Shown: in pieces, positions 29,641-38,826 of the stretch
Numbering within the stretch: position 1 is the stretch's first letter
Layout of the letters: every line of letters begins with the position of its first letter
Assembly: GCA_026398895.1 (NCBI GenBank)
Contig: JAPLRZ010000050.1
Location: 1-64,000 of the forward strand
Direction of reading: 5' to 3'
Source of the DNA: Methylococcales bacterium
GTDB taxonomy: Bacteria > Pseudomonadota > Gammaproteobacteria > Methylococcales > Methylomonadaceae
DNA: 64,000 nt
The notes under the pieces: model-generated
Database searches by the model: none
Seen by the model: only the letters and a program-made list of their open reading frames with translations
Told to the model about the DNA's origin: nothing
Program-made: the position numbers and the translations under genes

Positions 29641-29669
29641 AAAAACAGCCGCATCTTCGTACTGTTTTT
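29641..29669 (-). terminator. Intrinsic terminator after the SNF2 gene
   Basis: AAAAACAG (29641-29648) and CTGTTTTT (29662-29669) form a stem with the U-tract on either strand. It overlaps the stop codon of the SNF2 helicase gene by 1 nt and separates it from the GIY-YIG gene. Confidence 0.55.
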
Positions 29670-32600
29670 TACAGCGGTTCAAACAATGCAGTCAATTCAT
29701 CAGCCGTCAATGTCAGGCTTTCTTCTTTTGCACCGTCGGTATAAATGCTGTTTGCCAAAGCGCGTTTTCGCTCCTGCATGGCGAGAATTTTTTCTTCCAC
29801 AGTGTTTTCTGTGACCAGCTTATAAACAAACACGGGTTTATCTTGCCCGATACGGTGAGCGCGGTCTGCGGCTTGGCTTTCAGTAGCAGGATTCCACCAC
29901 GGATCATAAATAATGACGGTATCAGCTTCGGTGAGGTTTAAACCGACACCGCCCGCTTTTAGGCTGATTAAAAATACATTGACCGCGCCGCTTTTAAAGT
30001 GTTCGATGGCTTCATCACGTTTTTTTGTTTGCCCTGTCAGTTTGCTATAGCCGATGTTGAGACTATTCAATTCGTCTTCAATCAGGGCAATCATACGAGT
30101 GAATTGGGAAAAAACTAAAATACGCCGCCCTTCTTCTAGTTGTTCTGGCAGCATTTCCATGAGCAAATCCAGTTTGGCGGACTCTTTAATTTTCTGCGCT
30201 TCTTTGAGCGGCAAAGTGCGTGGATCACAGCAAGTTTGGCGCAGTTTTAATAATGCGTCGAGAATAGTGATATGACTACGCGCTAAACCTTTTTCAGCAA
30301 TGGCATCGCGCACTTTTTGTTCCATAGTTAAGCGTATGCTTTCATATAACACGGCTTGTTTGGGGTATAGCGGGACGCTACGAATAATTTCGGTTTTAGC
30401 AGGTAATTCGGTGGCAACTGCTTGTTTGGTACGGCGTAGCATAAAAGGCGCGATACGCCGTGATAATTGAGCTTTGCGTTCGCTATCACCTAGGTTTTCA
30501 ATCGGTGTGCGATAGTGTTTTTTGAAGCGGGTGCTGTCACCTAAGAACTGTGGCATTAAAAAATCAAATTGCGCCCACAATTCGCCTAAATGATTTTCCA
30601 TCGGTGTTCCTGTCAGGCATAAACGATGATTGGTTTTGATTTTACGCACTAATTGGGCAGCAATCGCAGTGGGATTTTTAACGGTTTGTGCTTCGTCCAG
30701 TATCAAGTAATGATAGTGATGCTTGAGTAATACTTCTTCGTCTCGGGGCAATAAGGGATAAGTGGTCAGCACTAAATCGTGGTCGTTGATTTTGTCGAAC
30801 GATTGTTTGCGTTCTGCACCTTGTAATATCAACACGGTTAAGTCTGGGGTAAACCGCTCTGCTTCACGCCGCCAATTACTCATTAAGCTGGTTGGGGCAA
30901 CGATTAAACACGGTGATGTCATGCGTCCAGATTGTTTTTCTACTAGCAAATGCACGAGTGTTTGAATGGTTTTACCCAAGCCCATGTCATCAGCCAGTAT
31001 GCCTGCAAATTGATATTCGCGTAAAAATTGTAGCCAGTTTAAGCCTTGTTGTTGGTAAGGGCGTAATTCGGCTTGAAAATTAGTGGGTAGGGCAACCGAT
31101 TCGATGCCTGCAAAATTGGTTAATTTTTGCGCAAGTTCCCGCAGTTTTTGCCCGCCTGTTAGAGAAAATAGCCCATAACTGTGTTTTTCTAGGTCGGTAA
31201 GACTGGCGACATTAAAACGTGATAATTTCAGCGACCCGTCTTTACCGAACAGACTGGCGTTAAATAGTTCCATTAATATTGCCAGTATCGGCTTGAGCTT
31301 TTCGCTAGGTACGCTGAGATATTGATAGTCACCTAACGGCAGGTTGAGACTATCGGGTAGCGTGTCTAGCGAATAGTTTTCCAGCACGGGCATAATCAAC
31401 GGCAGTAATGGATATGACTGCCCGTTAATATCAACATTAAAGCGCATTTCAAACCAGTCATTATGACTTTCACTAATTTCTGCATCCCAATGTTGCGCAC
31501 TTTGAAAAGCCAGTTTGAAGCTATCTTCAGTGTTGATAATCCAGCCATCTTGCTCTAAGACGGGGAGTGCGTTTTGCAAAAAATTATTCCAATGTGCCGC
31601 GCTTTCCATAGCGGTTGTCGCTTGGCTAATTAGCAGTAATGAGGGATCATCAGAGACATCAAAGCTGGGCTGATTAAAGCCCCAGTCGTTTAAGTGATCG
31701 ATAGCGTTTTTTTCACTGTTACTGTCGCGTTGAATGCGTAATAAGCCTTGCTTAGTTTGTATGACACGGTAGGTTTCAGGTGTTTTTGCCGACAATTCCC
31801 ATTGATCGTAATAAAAACTCACTGCCATGAAGTGATGATAATGGGCATTTATTTGTTTACCGAGTAATCGTAATCTAGGTGTTGGTATCAGGTCACGCAC
31901 ATTCGTTAGTTCGATTTTTTTCGGTGCAGGTAACGGACAATCGGCATGATTAATAAGTAGCTGCTTACTAAATTCATCGGCATAAGCCGCTGGAATACGG
32001 GGAACTGAAAGGTATTTTTTTAACTGCTCTGTGGTCAGATTGGGTGGATTAATCGCACCTATCGTCCCTGTGTTGGAATCCAAATACTGTGGCGGTTCGG
32101 TGAACATCAATAGAGCGTTAGGCTCAACAGTAACCGATAACTGGTAATCACCCGTGTTGGATTGTTGCCAGTTAAAGCGCAAATCTCGACACTCGCCTGC
32201 CGTTAATGCGGGACGAATACAGTCTTGCCAAAATAAACGACCTGTTGGCAATAGCTTTGATAACGCCAAAAAACCGACAGTACCTGTCAGAATAGGGGTG
32301 TTCCAATAATAACTTGCATCTAATGCAGGTAGTAGTTTGATAATGTCTCGGTCTTCATGTTGCAGGTAACTGGCTTCTGAATAACCAAAACGAAAGGTAT
32401 CTAATGACAGTTTTCGTCCCTTGTTTACCCCCCCCGTTTTTTTTGTTTTGGTTACTATTAGATCAACAGTGAATTCGTGCGGGATTTTACCGTGATTAAG
32501 TAGATAGGCAATAAAATCTTGGTTGCTATCGCGGTGTGGTGTTGGTTCGTCCAGACTATTTAGCCACGTTAAACAGCTAGCATCGGGTGTGGAACTTTGT

Positions 32601-32908
32601 TGGGAATATTGATACATGAAGCAGGCGGCAACAATGTGTTTACAGTTGTAACCAACTGGGCAGGAGCAGTTACCCTCAATCGTAGCAGAACTATAATCAG
32701 CTCGCCAAGTAATACGAATGTTTTGTTTATAAGGGATAACATTATTACCCTTAACCGTTGCACTCAATTGAACAAAAAGCACCCCTTTATTAACAATATT
32801 GAGATTAAGCACCCGTCCTTTTGCATAATATTCTTTACCGTGTTCATAAGAGCTGGCAGTAAAGCTGCGTCGTATATCAGAGGGTAGTAGTTCTTTAGGT
32901 GTATTCAT
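29669..32908 (-). CDS. SWIM-finger SNF2-family helicase
   Basis: 1079 residues from the ATG at 32908. An N-terminal SWIM zinc finger CSCPVGYNCKHIVAA is followed by a long central region. The C-terminal SNF2/Swi2 ATPase has motif I ADDMGLGKTIQTL, DEAQTVKNP, LTGTPMENHLGELW, then the helicase C half with LKAGGVGLNLTEADTVI and DRAHRIGQDKPVFVYKL. SNF2 proteins are DNA-translocating ATPases; bacterial HepA/RapA-like members act on RNA polymerase, while others occur in defence systems. The role is not clear here; no nuclease or methylase gene sits with it. Confidence 0.92.
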   Translation of the reverse strand: MNTPKELLPSDIRRSFTASSYEHGKEYYAKGRVLNLNIVNKGVLFVQLSATVKGNNVIPYKQNIRITWRADYSSATIEGNCSCPVGYNCKHIVAACFMYQYSQQSSTPDASCLTWLNSLDEPTPHRDSNQDFIAYLLNHGKIPHEFTVDLIVTKTKKTGGVNKGRKLSLDTFRFGYSEASYLQHEDRDIIKLLPALDASYYWNTPILTGTVGFLALSKLLPTGRLFWQDCIRPALTAGECRDLRFNWQQSNTGDYQLSVTVEPNALLMFTEPPQYLDSNTGTIGAINPPNLTTEQLKKYLSVPRIPAAYADEFSKQLLINHADCPLPAPKKIELTNVRDLIPTPRLRLLGKQINAHYHHFMAVSFYYDQWELSAKTPETYRVIQTKQGLLRIQRDSNSEKNAIDHLNDWGFNQPSFDVSDDPSLLLISQATTAMESAAHWNNFLQNALPVLEQDGWIINTEDSFKLAFQSAQHWDAEISESHNDWFEMRFNVDINGQSYPLLPLIMPVLENYSLDTLPDSLNLPLGDYQYLSVPSEKLKPILAILMELFNASLFGKDGSLKLSRFNVASLTDLEKHSYGLFSLTGGQKLRELAQKLTNFAGIESVALPTNFQAELRPYQQQGLNWLQFLREYQFAGILADDMGLGKTIQTLVHLLVEKQSGRMTSPCLIVAPTSLMSNWRREAERFTPDLTVLILQGAERKQSFDKINDHDLVLTTYPLLPRDEEVLLKHHYHYLILDEAQTVKNPTAIAAQLVRKIKTNHRLCLTGTPMENHLGELWAQFDFLMPQFLGDSTRFKKHYRTPIENLGDSERKAQLSRRIAPFMLRRTKQAVATELPAKTEIIRSVPLYPKQAVLYESIRLTMEQKVRDAIAEKGLARSHITILDALLKLRQTCCDPRTLPLKEAQKIKESAKLDLLMEMLPEQLEEGRRILVFSQFTRMIALIEDELNSLNIGYSKLTGQTKKRDEAIEHFKSGAVNVFLISLKAGGVGLNLTEADTVIIYDPWWNPATESQAADRAHRIGQDKPVFVYKLVTENTVEEKILAMQERKRALANSIYTDGAKEESLTLTADELTALFEPL

Positions 32909-33459
32909 TAGCACAGTCTATTGAGTGGCAAAGCAGAGTAGGGCGAGTATTATAAAGCGGCTAGTAGTTGGTGGAAGCATTTTCCGTTCAATGCTCAGAC
33001 ATTACTATGATTAAAAATGCAGTAAGAAAGTGAGTCAACTCGAATTATGTCGTCCACAATCCGCTAATTATCTGGGTTTATACGATGAGATCATGCCCCC
33101 TACTATGATTTTAATGAGGGTATAATTTTGCGCTTAACTAGCTGGCAGGGTTTGCCATTGCCTTCAATGTGATACATTGTTCCTCATATCTAGCTAACAA
33201 AAAAAAATATTATTAATATTCATTAAGTTAACAATGATTGCCGTATGTTGGCAACAAAAAGAATAAGCTATCAAAAACAGACTTTAAAATTATTTAGCTA
33301 TTTTTTAATTATAGTTTTGACACGAAAGCACATCTCATGATAAAAATTACCCCGTTGTTTAGAAAATAATTCGGCAACCTGCTCATCATACGATGTTGAG
33401 TTGCTCTCTTGAGGAGAGGGAAAAACATACACATAACTATAAGTTTAGAGGATTTTAAA
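32909..33459. other. About 550-nt non-coding region upstream of a small membrane-protein gene
   Basis: No convincing ORF. It should contain the promoter of the SNF2 gene (left end, minus strand) and that of the small membrane-protein gene (right end, plus strand, candidate at 33317-33344). A short hairpin CTCTC/GAGAG lies near 33407-33421 in the presumed 5' UTR. No known RNA family is recognised. Confidence 0.45.
33317..33344 (+). promoter_or_regulatory. Candidate sigma70 promoter for the small membrane protein
   Basis: TTGACA (33317-33322), a 16-nt spacer and GATAAA (33339-33344) lie about 115 nt upstream of the ATG. The -35 box is perfect and the -10 box is fair. Confidence 0.4.
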
Positions 33460-33669
33460 ATGGCTGAAGTAGAAGAAAAAGATAATATGTGGTTGATTGT
33501 TGGTGTTTGTATCGCTGCGATTATCGTTTTAGTTGTTATGTTAAAAGCTGACGAAACTAAGCATTTGGCTAGTGGCGCAGTTGCTGAATCACAAAAAGAA
33601 GTGTTTTCAAAAGTTGAAAAAAGACACACTAGCAATAACAGTACTGCTACGCAAATCTCAGGTAAATAA
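33460..33669 (+). CDS. Small single-pass membrane protein, unknown
   Basis: 69 residues from the ATG at 33460 (GAGG 9 nt upstream). Acidic N-terminus (MAEVEEKDN), one membrane helix (MWLIVGVCIAAIIVLVVML), and a hydrophilic, Lys/Ser/Thr-rich C-terminus. No family is recognised. It stands alone, with a candidate promoter and a strong terminator, which suggests a well-expressed monocistronic gene. A second protein of similar design (acidic N-terminus, one TM, short tail) is at 40630-40887, but the sequences are not clearly homologous. Confidence 0.7.
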   Translation: MAEVEEKDNMWLIVGVCIAAIIVLVVMLKADETKHLASGAVAESQKEVFSKVEKRHTSNNSTATQISGK

Positions 33670-33780
33670 GATACTAACTGTTGTTGCGTAGGTGTTCAAA
33701 AATAATAATAAGCTGTAACGAATTAAAAGTTTTATTATAATTAATTTATTTTTCGTTATAGATGCGTAGCATCAGATATT

Positions 33781-33814
33781 AAACCCCCATACTTTTGTAA
33801 GGGGGTTTTTTTTT
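33781..33814 (+). terminator. Strong intrinsic terminator
   Basis: AAACCCCC/GGGGGTTT stem with a 12-nt loop followed by nine T residues (33806-33814). It ends the small membrane-protein gene and, with a shorter T-run on the other strand, may also serve convergent lpxD. Confidence 0.9.
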
Positions 33815-33817
33815 GCT

Positions 33818-34870
33818 CTACATTTTATTTTCTGCTGACCGTTCTAAGGCGTGTATTTTTTCTTCCAGTAATTTTACTTTTTTCAATAAATCGGGCAGTT
33901 TGCTAATTGCCACTTGTTCCTTATAGGCGGTGCGCTTATCTTTTGCAGGGCTACCAAATACTTGTGTACCTGCCGCTACATCACCCGCTACACCAGAACG
34001 CGCCATTACCACAGCCGCTTGCCCAATCGTCACATGATCAGCTATCCCTGAACTGCCTGCCAAAATAGCGTAATCTTCGATAGTACACGAACCCGACACG
34101 CCTGTTAATCCACACATAATGACGTGCTTACCGACTTTATTATTGTGACCTACTTGTACCAAATTATCTATTTTGCTCCCCATGCCTATGGTGGTACTGC
34201 CTAACGCGCCTCTATCAATGCAGGTGTTCGCGCCAATTTCGACATTATCAGCAATCACCACATTACCCACTTGCGGTACTTTAACATGGGCGTGATTTCT
34301 AAATTTATAGCCAAAACCGTCGGCACCGATAATTGCACCTGAGTGAATAATAACGTTATCGCCGATAACCGTATCATCATAAATAACGGCATAAGGATAA
34401 ATGCGGCAGTTTTTACCTATTTTTACATTATTGCCGATATAAGCTCCTGATAGTATCACGCTATTTTTATCAATATTGACATTTTCACCAATCACGGCAA
34501 ACGCACCAATATAGACGCTATCATCTAACTGAGCATTGGTTTCAACTACTGCGTGAGCTGAAATGCCTGCGTCATAAACTTTAGCAGGATGCAATAAACT
34601 AACCGCAGTAATAAACGCCATTTCAGGATCGCTACAGCGTAACAAAGCTACGGTTTCTGGGCTTTCATCAACGACAAAATCATTAGCAATAAAACAAGCA
34701 CAGGCTTTTGAGTCTTTGAGATAGCGGCTATATTTGCTATTTGTTAATTGTGTGACTTGAGCTACTTGAGCCGAGGTTATATCAGCAGCGGAATAAATCA
34801 GTGAGGACGGATTGCCTCCATCAATATGAGCATTACAAAAATCAGCAAGTTCTTTCAATGTAATTGGCAT
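33818..34870 (-). CDS. lpxD: UDP-3-O-acylglucosamine N-acyltransferase
   Basis: 350 residues. An N-terminal uridine-binding domain (about 1-100), then a left-handed beta-helix of hexapeptide repeats (for example VYIGAFAVIGENVNIDKNSV) with the catalytic His in LVQVGHNNKVG, and a C-terminal helical extension (KLLEEKIHALERS). It adds the second 3-hydroxyacyl chain in lipid A synthesis. It stands alone rather than in the usual bamA-skp-lpxD-fabZ cluster, so it may be a second or relocated lpxD. Confidence 0.94.
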   Translation of the reverse strand: MPITLKELADFCNAHIDGGNPSSLIYSAADITSAQVAQVTQLTNSKYSRYLKDSKACACFIANDFVVDESPETVALLRCSDPEMAFITAVSLLHPAKVYDAGISAHAVVETNAQLDDSVYIGAFAVIGENVNIDKNSVILSGAYIGNNVKIGKNCRIYPYAVIYDDTVIGDNVIIHSGAIIGADGFGYKFRNHAHVKVPQVGNVVIADNVEIGANTCIDRGALGSTTIGMGSKIDNLVQVGHNNKVGKHVIMCGLTGVSGSCTIEDYAILAGSSGIADHVTIGQAAVVMARSGVAGDVAAGTQVFGSPAKDKRTAYKEQVAISKLPDLLKKVKLLEEKIHALERSAENKM

Positions 34871-34975
34871 AATTATCTCTGCGGTTATTTTGTATGAGGT
34901 GATAGTGTATCAAACCTATAAGGATTGCTTAACTATCTGTTAAGTATTGGCTGGCAAACTAATAAACAAGGTTCA

Positions 34976-35005
34976 TTGCGCTAAATTCCTTTAATCGTCT
35001 ACAAT
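34976..35005 (+). promoter_or_regulatory. Candidate relA promoter, -10 immediately before the ATG
   Basis: TTGCGC (34976-34981), an 18-nt spacer and TACAAT (35000-35005). The relA ATG begins at 35012, where transcription from this -10 would be expected to start, so the mRNA would be leaderless or nearly so. Confidence 0.4.
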
Positions 35006-35011
35006 CGTGTC

Positions 35012-37117
35012 ATGCAAAAAAATAACGAACCAAAAGCATTTTTTAGTGAATTTTCAGAATCTGATCGCCAGCCGATAGAGCGAGCCTTGGCGATTGTCGC
35101 ACTTATTCCTAATGACCCACATTATCATCGCCCTAAAAGCATTGATGTGGCGATGATTTTAATGGATTTTAATGTCGATTTAACGACCATACTGGCAGCG
35201 ATTTTAAGTGATCCACGCCTAGAACAGTTAACACCGCCACTCGATGTAAAAAAGCAGTTCGGTGAGACGGTTGCAACACTGGTTAAAGATGTAGTGTGGT
35301 TGAATAAACTGGCAATTTATTCACCCGATATGACCGATAAACCTAATCAGGTAGAAACCCTACGCCGTATGTTGCTCTCCATGACGCAAGATGTGCGCTC
35401 CGTGTTAATCAAATTAGCCTATCGAATTCAATTTTTGCGCACCTTAGCTAAAGCTTCCTATGAATTACGCCATTTTATTGCCCAAGAAACCCTCGATATT
35501 TACGCTCCCATTGCCAATCGTTTAGGCATACATCAGTTTAAATGGGAACTGGAAGACATGGCGTTTCGCTACTTACAGCCAGCGACTTACCGCCAAATTG
35601 CCAAATCCCTCGCCGCTAATCGGGTACACAGAGAAAATTGTGTTACTGAATTTATTGATTTATTGCAAAAAACGCTGGCAGAAGAAGGCGTTCGTTGCGA
35701 ATGTTATGGTCGCCCCAAGCATATTTACAGTATCTGGAAAAAAATGCAGCGTAAACAACTGCCGATAGACGAGTTGTACGATTTATTAGCGGTACGCGTT
35801 ATCGTGGATAATTTAAGCCATTGCTATACCGCGTTAGGTATCGTTCATAATCTATGGCAAACCATTCCTAAAGAATTTGACGACTACATTGCCAATCCCA
35901 AAGAAAACGGCTATCAATCGCTACACACCGTTATTTTAGATCAGCAAGGCAATCGTATAGAAGTACAGATACGCACTCAAGAAATGCACGATTATGCTGA
36001 ATTGGGGGTTGCTGCACATTGGTCTTATAAAGAAGGTGGCAAACAAACCGCTACGATGGAAAAAAGCATTGCGACCTTACGCAAACTTCTCGAAGAAAAA
36101 CACAGCGATGATAATTTAAGTGATGGTTTTCGCAGTGAATTATTTAGCGATAGAGTGTATGTACTAACACCCGCTGGTAAATTAATTGATTTAGTCAAAG
36201 GCTCGACACCGCTAGATTTTGCTTACGCGATTCATACCGAAGTAGGGCATCGTTGCCGTGGTGCAAAAATTAACGGACGTATTGTACCGCTCACTTATAT
36301 GCTCAAATCGGGTGAACAAGTTGAAATTTTAACGGCTAAAGACGGCGCACCCAATCGCAATTGGATAGACCCAAACTTGGGCTATTTAAAATCGCACCGC
36401 GCCATTAATCGGGTAAAAAGCTGGTTTTGTAATAAAGAACAGGCAGAAAAAATAGCGTTAGGAAAAACCATACTGGACAAAGAAGCACAACGATTAGGGA
36501 TAAAAAATCCCAATCTAACCGAGGCACTGAGTCATTTTAAACAGCCAGATACCAATACTTTATTGGAAGAAATTGGTCGGGGTCATATTAATAACCGCCA
36601 ACTAGCGGCGTTTTTAAAAGTTCCTGACTTAGACGCTCCTCTTACCAACACAAAACTGAAAAAGAAGCCGCCTAAATCGGTTATTTCTGTCGAAGGAATT
36701 GATAATGTGCAGACTTCTTTAGCACATTGTTGTTCGCCTGTTGCAGGTGATACCATTATTGGCTATATCTCGCATCATCATGGCATTACCGTTCATCGTA
36801 CAGATTGTAAAAATATCACTCAGCTCAGCGCGGAAAAACACGCACAACTGATTTCGGTGACCTGGGGGTCGGGGCAATCCAGTCATGCCGTGGCAATTGT
36901 TGTGACTGCCTACAACGCCCAAAATCTATTGAATAATGTGTCGCAGATATTAGCGCAAGCTAAGATTCATATTTTTAGTGCCGATATGCGCAGCAATCCT
37001 GATTTATCAGGCGAACTTAATATGAGTATTCAAATTGAAAGCACTCATCAGTTAAGTCTTATACTCAATAAAATTAGCCAATTACCTAATATTATTGAAG
37101 CGAGACGACAAATTTAA
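35012..37117 (+). CDS. relA: (p)ppGpp synthetase RelA
   Basis: 701 residues. The pseudo-HD domain lacks hydrolase residues (AAILSDPRLEQ in place of a functional HD motif). The synthetase domain has YGRPKHIYSIWKKMQ and the RelA-type EFDD signature (KEFDDYIANPKENGYQS), which in this family distinguishes synthesis-only RelA from bifunctional SpoT. TGS (YVLTPAGKLIDL), a zinc-finger segment (AHCCSPVAGDTIIG) and a C-terminal ACT domain follow. It makes (p)ppGpp on starved ribosomes. An in-frame stop at 34982 makes 35012 the only plausible ATG. No Shine-Dalgarno is visible. It ends convergently with the Rieske gene within a shared TTAA. Confidence 0.95.
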   Translation: MQKNNEPKAFFSEFSESDRQPIERALAIVALIPNDPHYHRPKSIDVAMILMDFNVDLTTILAAILSDPRLEQLTPPLDVKKQFGETVATLVKDVVWLNKLAIYSPDMTDKPNQVETLRRMLLSMTQDVRSVLIKLAYRIQFLRTLAKASYELRHFIAQETLDIYAPIANRLGIHQFKWELEDMAFRYLQPATYRQIAKSLAANRVHRENCVTEFIDLLQKTLAEEGVRCECYGRPKHIYSIWKKMQRKQLPIDELYDLLAVRVIVDNLSHCYTALGIVHNLWQTIPKEFDDYIANPKENGYQSLHTVILDQQGNRIEVQIRTQEMHDYAELGVAAHWSYKEGGKQTATMEKSIATLRKLLEEKHSDDNLSDGFRSELFSDRVYVLTPAGKLIDLVKGSTPLDFAYAIHTEVGHRCRGAKINGRIVPLTYMLKSGEQVEILTAKDGAPNRNWIDPNLGYLKSHRAINRVKSWFCNKEQAEKIALGKTILDKEAQRLGIKNPNLTEALSHFKQPDTNTLLEEIGRGHINNRQLAAFLKVPDLDAPLTNTKLKKKPPKSVISVEGIDNVQTSLAHCCSPVAGDTIIGYISHHHGITVHRTDCKNITQLSAEKHAQLISVTWGSGQSSHAVAIVVTAYNAQNLLNNVSQILAQAKIHIFSADMRSNPDLSGELNMSIQIESTHQLSLILNKISQLPNIIEARRQI

Positions 37118-37434
37118 TCCCAACGATTATCGCGCACTTGTATTCTGCCTTGCTCGATACGCACAGGAAAACAATCGATAGCTTCATAAGCAGGCGGGGC
37201 AGTGACCGCGCCTGTTTTGATACAAAAACGTGCGCCGTGGCGTGGGCAAATAATTTCATCGCCTTCTATCGTGCCGCTGGCAATTTCTCCGCCATCATGG
37301 CTGCACAAATCGGCAATCGCATAACATTGACCATCAATTTTAAAAATGGCAACATCGGTGTCATCAACATTCACCACGGTATTTTCACCCTCAGCGAGAG
37401 CGGTTTCATTCATTACATCTATCCAATCAGACAT
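37114..37434 (-). CDS. Rieske [2Fe-2S] ferredoxin
   Basis: 106 residues forming one Rieske domain. Cluster ligands C44/H46 in LCSHDGGEIA and C63/H66 in ICPRHGARFC. It is soluble, with no signal peptide, like biphenyl-dioxygenase-type or NirD-type ferredoxins; the electron acceptor is unknown. It starts 2 nt after the rsmJ stop, so it is read on the rsmJ transcript. Its stop codon overlaps the relA stop on the other strand (TTAA, 37114-37117). Confidence 0.92.
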   Translation of the reverse strand: MSDWIDVMNETALAEGENTVVNVDDTDVAIFKIDGQCYAIADLCSHDGGEIASGTIEGDEIICPRHGARFCIKTGAVTAPPAYEAIDCFPVRIEQGRIQVRDNRWD

Positions 37435-37436
37435 TG

Positions 37437-38201
37437 TTACCCCTTTAAATAAACATCATAACGTAATAATTTTCCTGAAAAACTTTCGCTAGGCTTGCCG
37501 CCTAACGGTTCAGCATCATCAGGGCTTTTCACCACCACGCGTTTACCCGCCGCTTGTAACGCGACGCTAAACAACTGGTCTTTGTCGGTATCATCACCGA
37601 GTAAATCACGCAGAATAACCATCGCTTTTTTCGCTAACGCTGATTTTTTGCGTTTAGGCGGAAACATGGGATCAAGATAAATGCAATCAGGCGGCGTTGT
37701 CAATGAGGTTAACAAGTCGATTGCATTGCCTGTGTGCAGTGGTGGCATTGATAGCTGCAATCTTTGCACCCAGTCTTGTTGTGCTAAGCGATTAAAACCA
37801 TCGGTTAATAATTCTGCCATGATGGGTGAGCGTTCGATACAGCTCACTTGGTAGCCCATGCGAAACATGAACAAACTATCTTGTCCCCAGCCCGTGGTTG
37901 CATCAATAACGGTTTTAGTTTTGCGCCCAACCGCTTGGGCTAACGCGCCTTGTTTGGGCGCTGGATATGAGTGCTGTTCACCGTTGCGCGGTGCTATGTC
38001 AACGCTTAAGCCGCCTTTTTTGAGTAGTTCTCTATCCAATAATTTTAAACAACCATCTCGCCAGCATAAAAAAAATAGTTCTGATAGCGTATCGGCTTGC
38101 GTGGTGTTTCGTAGCGGCACGGCTAAACGTTCAGCGAGTTGTTGAAATATAGCATTATCGCCTTGCCCTTCATACAGTACCGCGAGTTTACCTGTGAACA
38201 T
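37437..38201 (-). CDS. rsmJ: 16S rRNA (guanine-1516-N2) methyltransferase
   Basis: 254 residues. SAM-binding motif VIDATTGWGQDSLFMF, then CIERSPIMAELL, the catalytic-type YLDPMFPPKRKKSALAKKAM, and the RsmJ tail KSPDDAEPLGGKPSESFSGK. It methylates G1516 of 16S rRNA. It sits 1 nt from the TPR gene upstream and 2 nt from the Rieske gene downstream in a run CDGSH-CYTH-TPR-rsmJ-Rieske. Confidence 0.95.
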   Translation of the reverse strand: MFTGKLAVLYEGQGDNAIFQQLAERLAVPLRNTTQADTLSELFFLCWRDGCLKLLDRELLKKGGLSVDIAPRNGEQHSYPAPKQGALAQAVGRKTKTVIDATTGWGQDSLFMFRMGYQVSCIERSPIMAELLTDGFNRLAQQDWVQRLQLSMPPLHTGNAIDLLTSLTTPPDCIYLDPMFPPKRKKSALAKKAMVILRDLLGDDTDKDQLFSVALQAAGKRVVVKSPDDAEPLGGKPSESFSGKLLRYDVYLKG

Positions 38202-38202
38202 A

Positions 38203-38826
38203 TTAATTAAGCTGCTTGAGTGCCAGTTGGATTTTATGCTTCATCTGCTGATCGGCATAAGGCTGTTCAGGACGAATCGGCGCGGCAAGAGCTTTGTTAA
38301 AATAACTTTTTGCCGCCTGTTCCTCGTCATGAGCTAACAAAAATTCACCGTAAAAATAATTGCTAACCATGCCATTAGGATTAATTTTAAGCGCGGTTTC
38401 TAGCATGGTTTTGGCAGTGTCATCATTGCCAAACGCAATTGGCCAACTAGGTACTTTGTCATACAATGTGCCTAACACGATGTACGCCGCGCCATTCATC
38501 ACTTGTGGATTAATGGCAATGGCTTTGGTCAATAAATTCCGCACCTCATTAATCGTTTGCAACGCAGTCAATGGATTTTGATGCTTGGCATAAGAGGCTT
38601 TAACCAACGCTTGCCAGTAAATAACGCTTGCATCATTGGGATAGCGTTCAGTGAGTGGCTGTATTTTTGTCAGCAACTCAGAGTATGCAATGGCTTGTTT
38701 TGCTTTCGGGAGTCCGTAATAAACCGTTGCCCATTCTGATTCAATACCTTTAAGGCTATCCTGTAGATTCTCTGCAAAACACTGAGTTGATAGCAGTAGG
38801 AGTAACAAAAATACTCTAATTTTCAT
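38203..38826 (-). CDS. Periplasmic TPR-repeat protein
   Basis: 207 residues from the ATG at 38826. Signal peptide MKIRVFLLLLLLSTQCFA with a likely cleavage before ENLQD. The remainder is TPR-like helical hairpins (TKAIAINPQVMNGAAYIVLG; LETALKINPNGMVSNYFYGE). The function is unknown; such proteins scaffold periplasmic complexes. It overlaps the CYTH gene by 11 nt and is followed 1 nt later by rsmJ. A conserved stretch LGTLYDKVPSWPIAFGND may be a family signature. Confidence 0.78.
   Translation of the reverse strand: MKIRVFLLLLLLSTQCFAENLQDSLKGIESEWATVYYGLPKAKQAIAYSELLTKIQPLTERYPNDASVIYWQALVKASYAKHQNPLTALQTINEVRNLLTKAIAINPQVMNGAAYIVLGTLYDKVPSWPIAFGNDDTAKTMLETALKINPNGMVSNYFYGEFLLAHDEEQAAKSYFNKALAAPIRPEQPYADQQMKHKIQLALKQLN

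Noticed and set aside
35012-37117. RelA-like protein as a bifunctional SpoT
   Set aside because: The hydrolase HD residues are missing (AAILSDP) and the synthetase carries the RelA-type EFDD motif.
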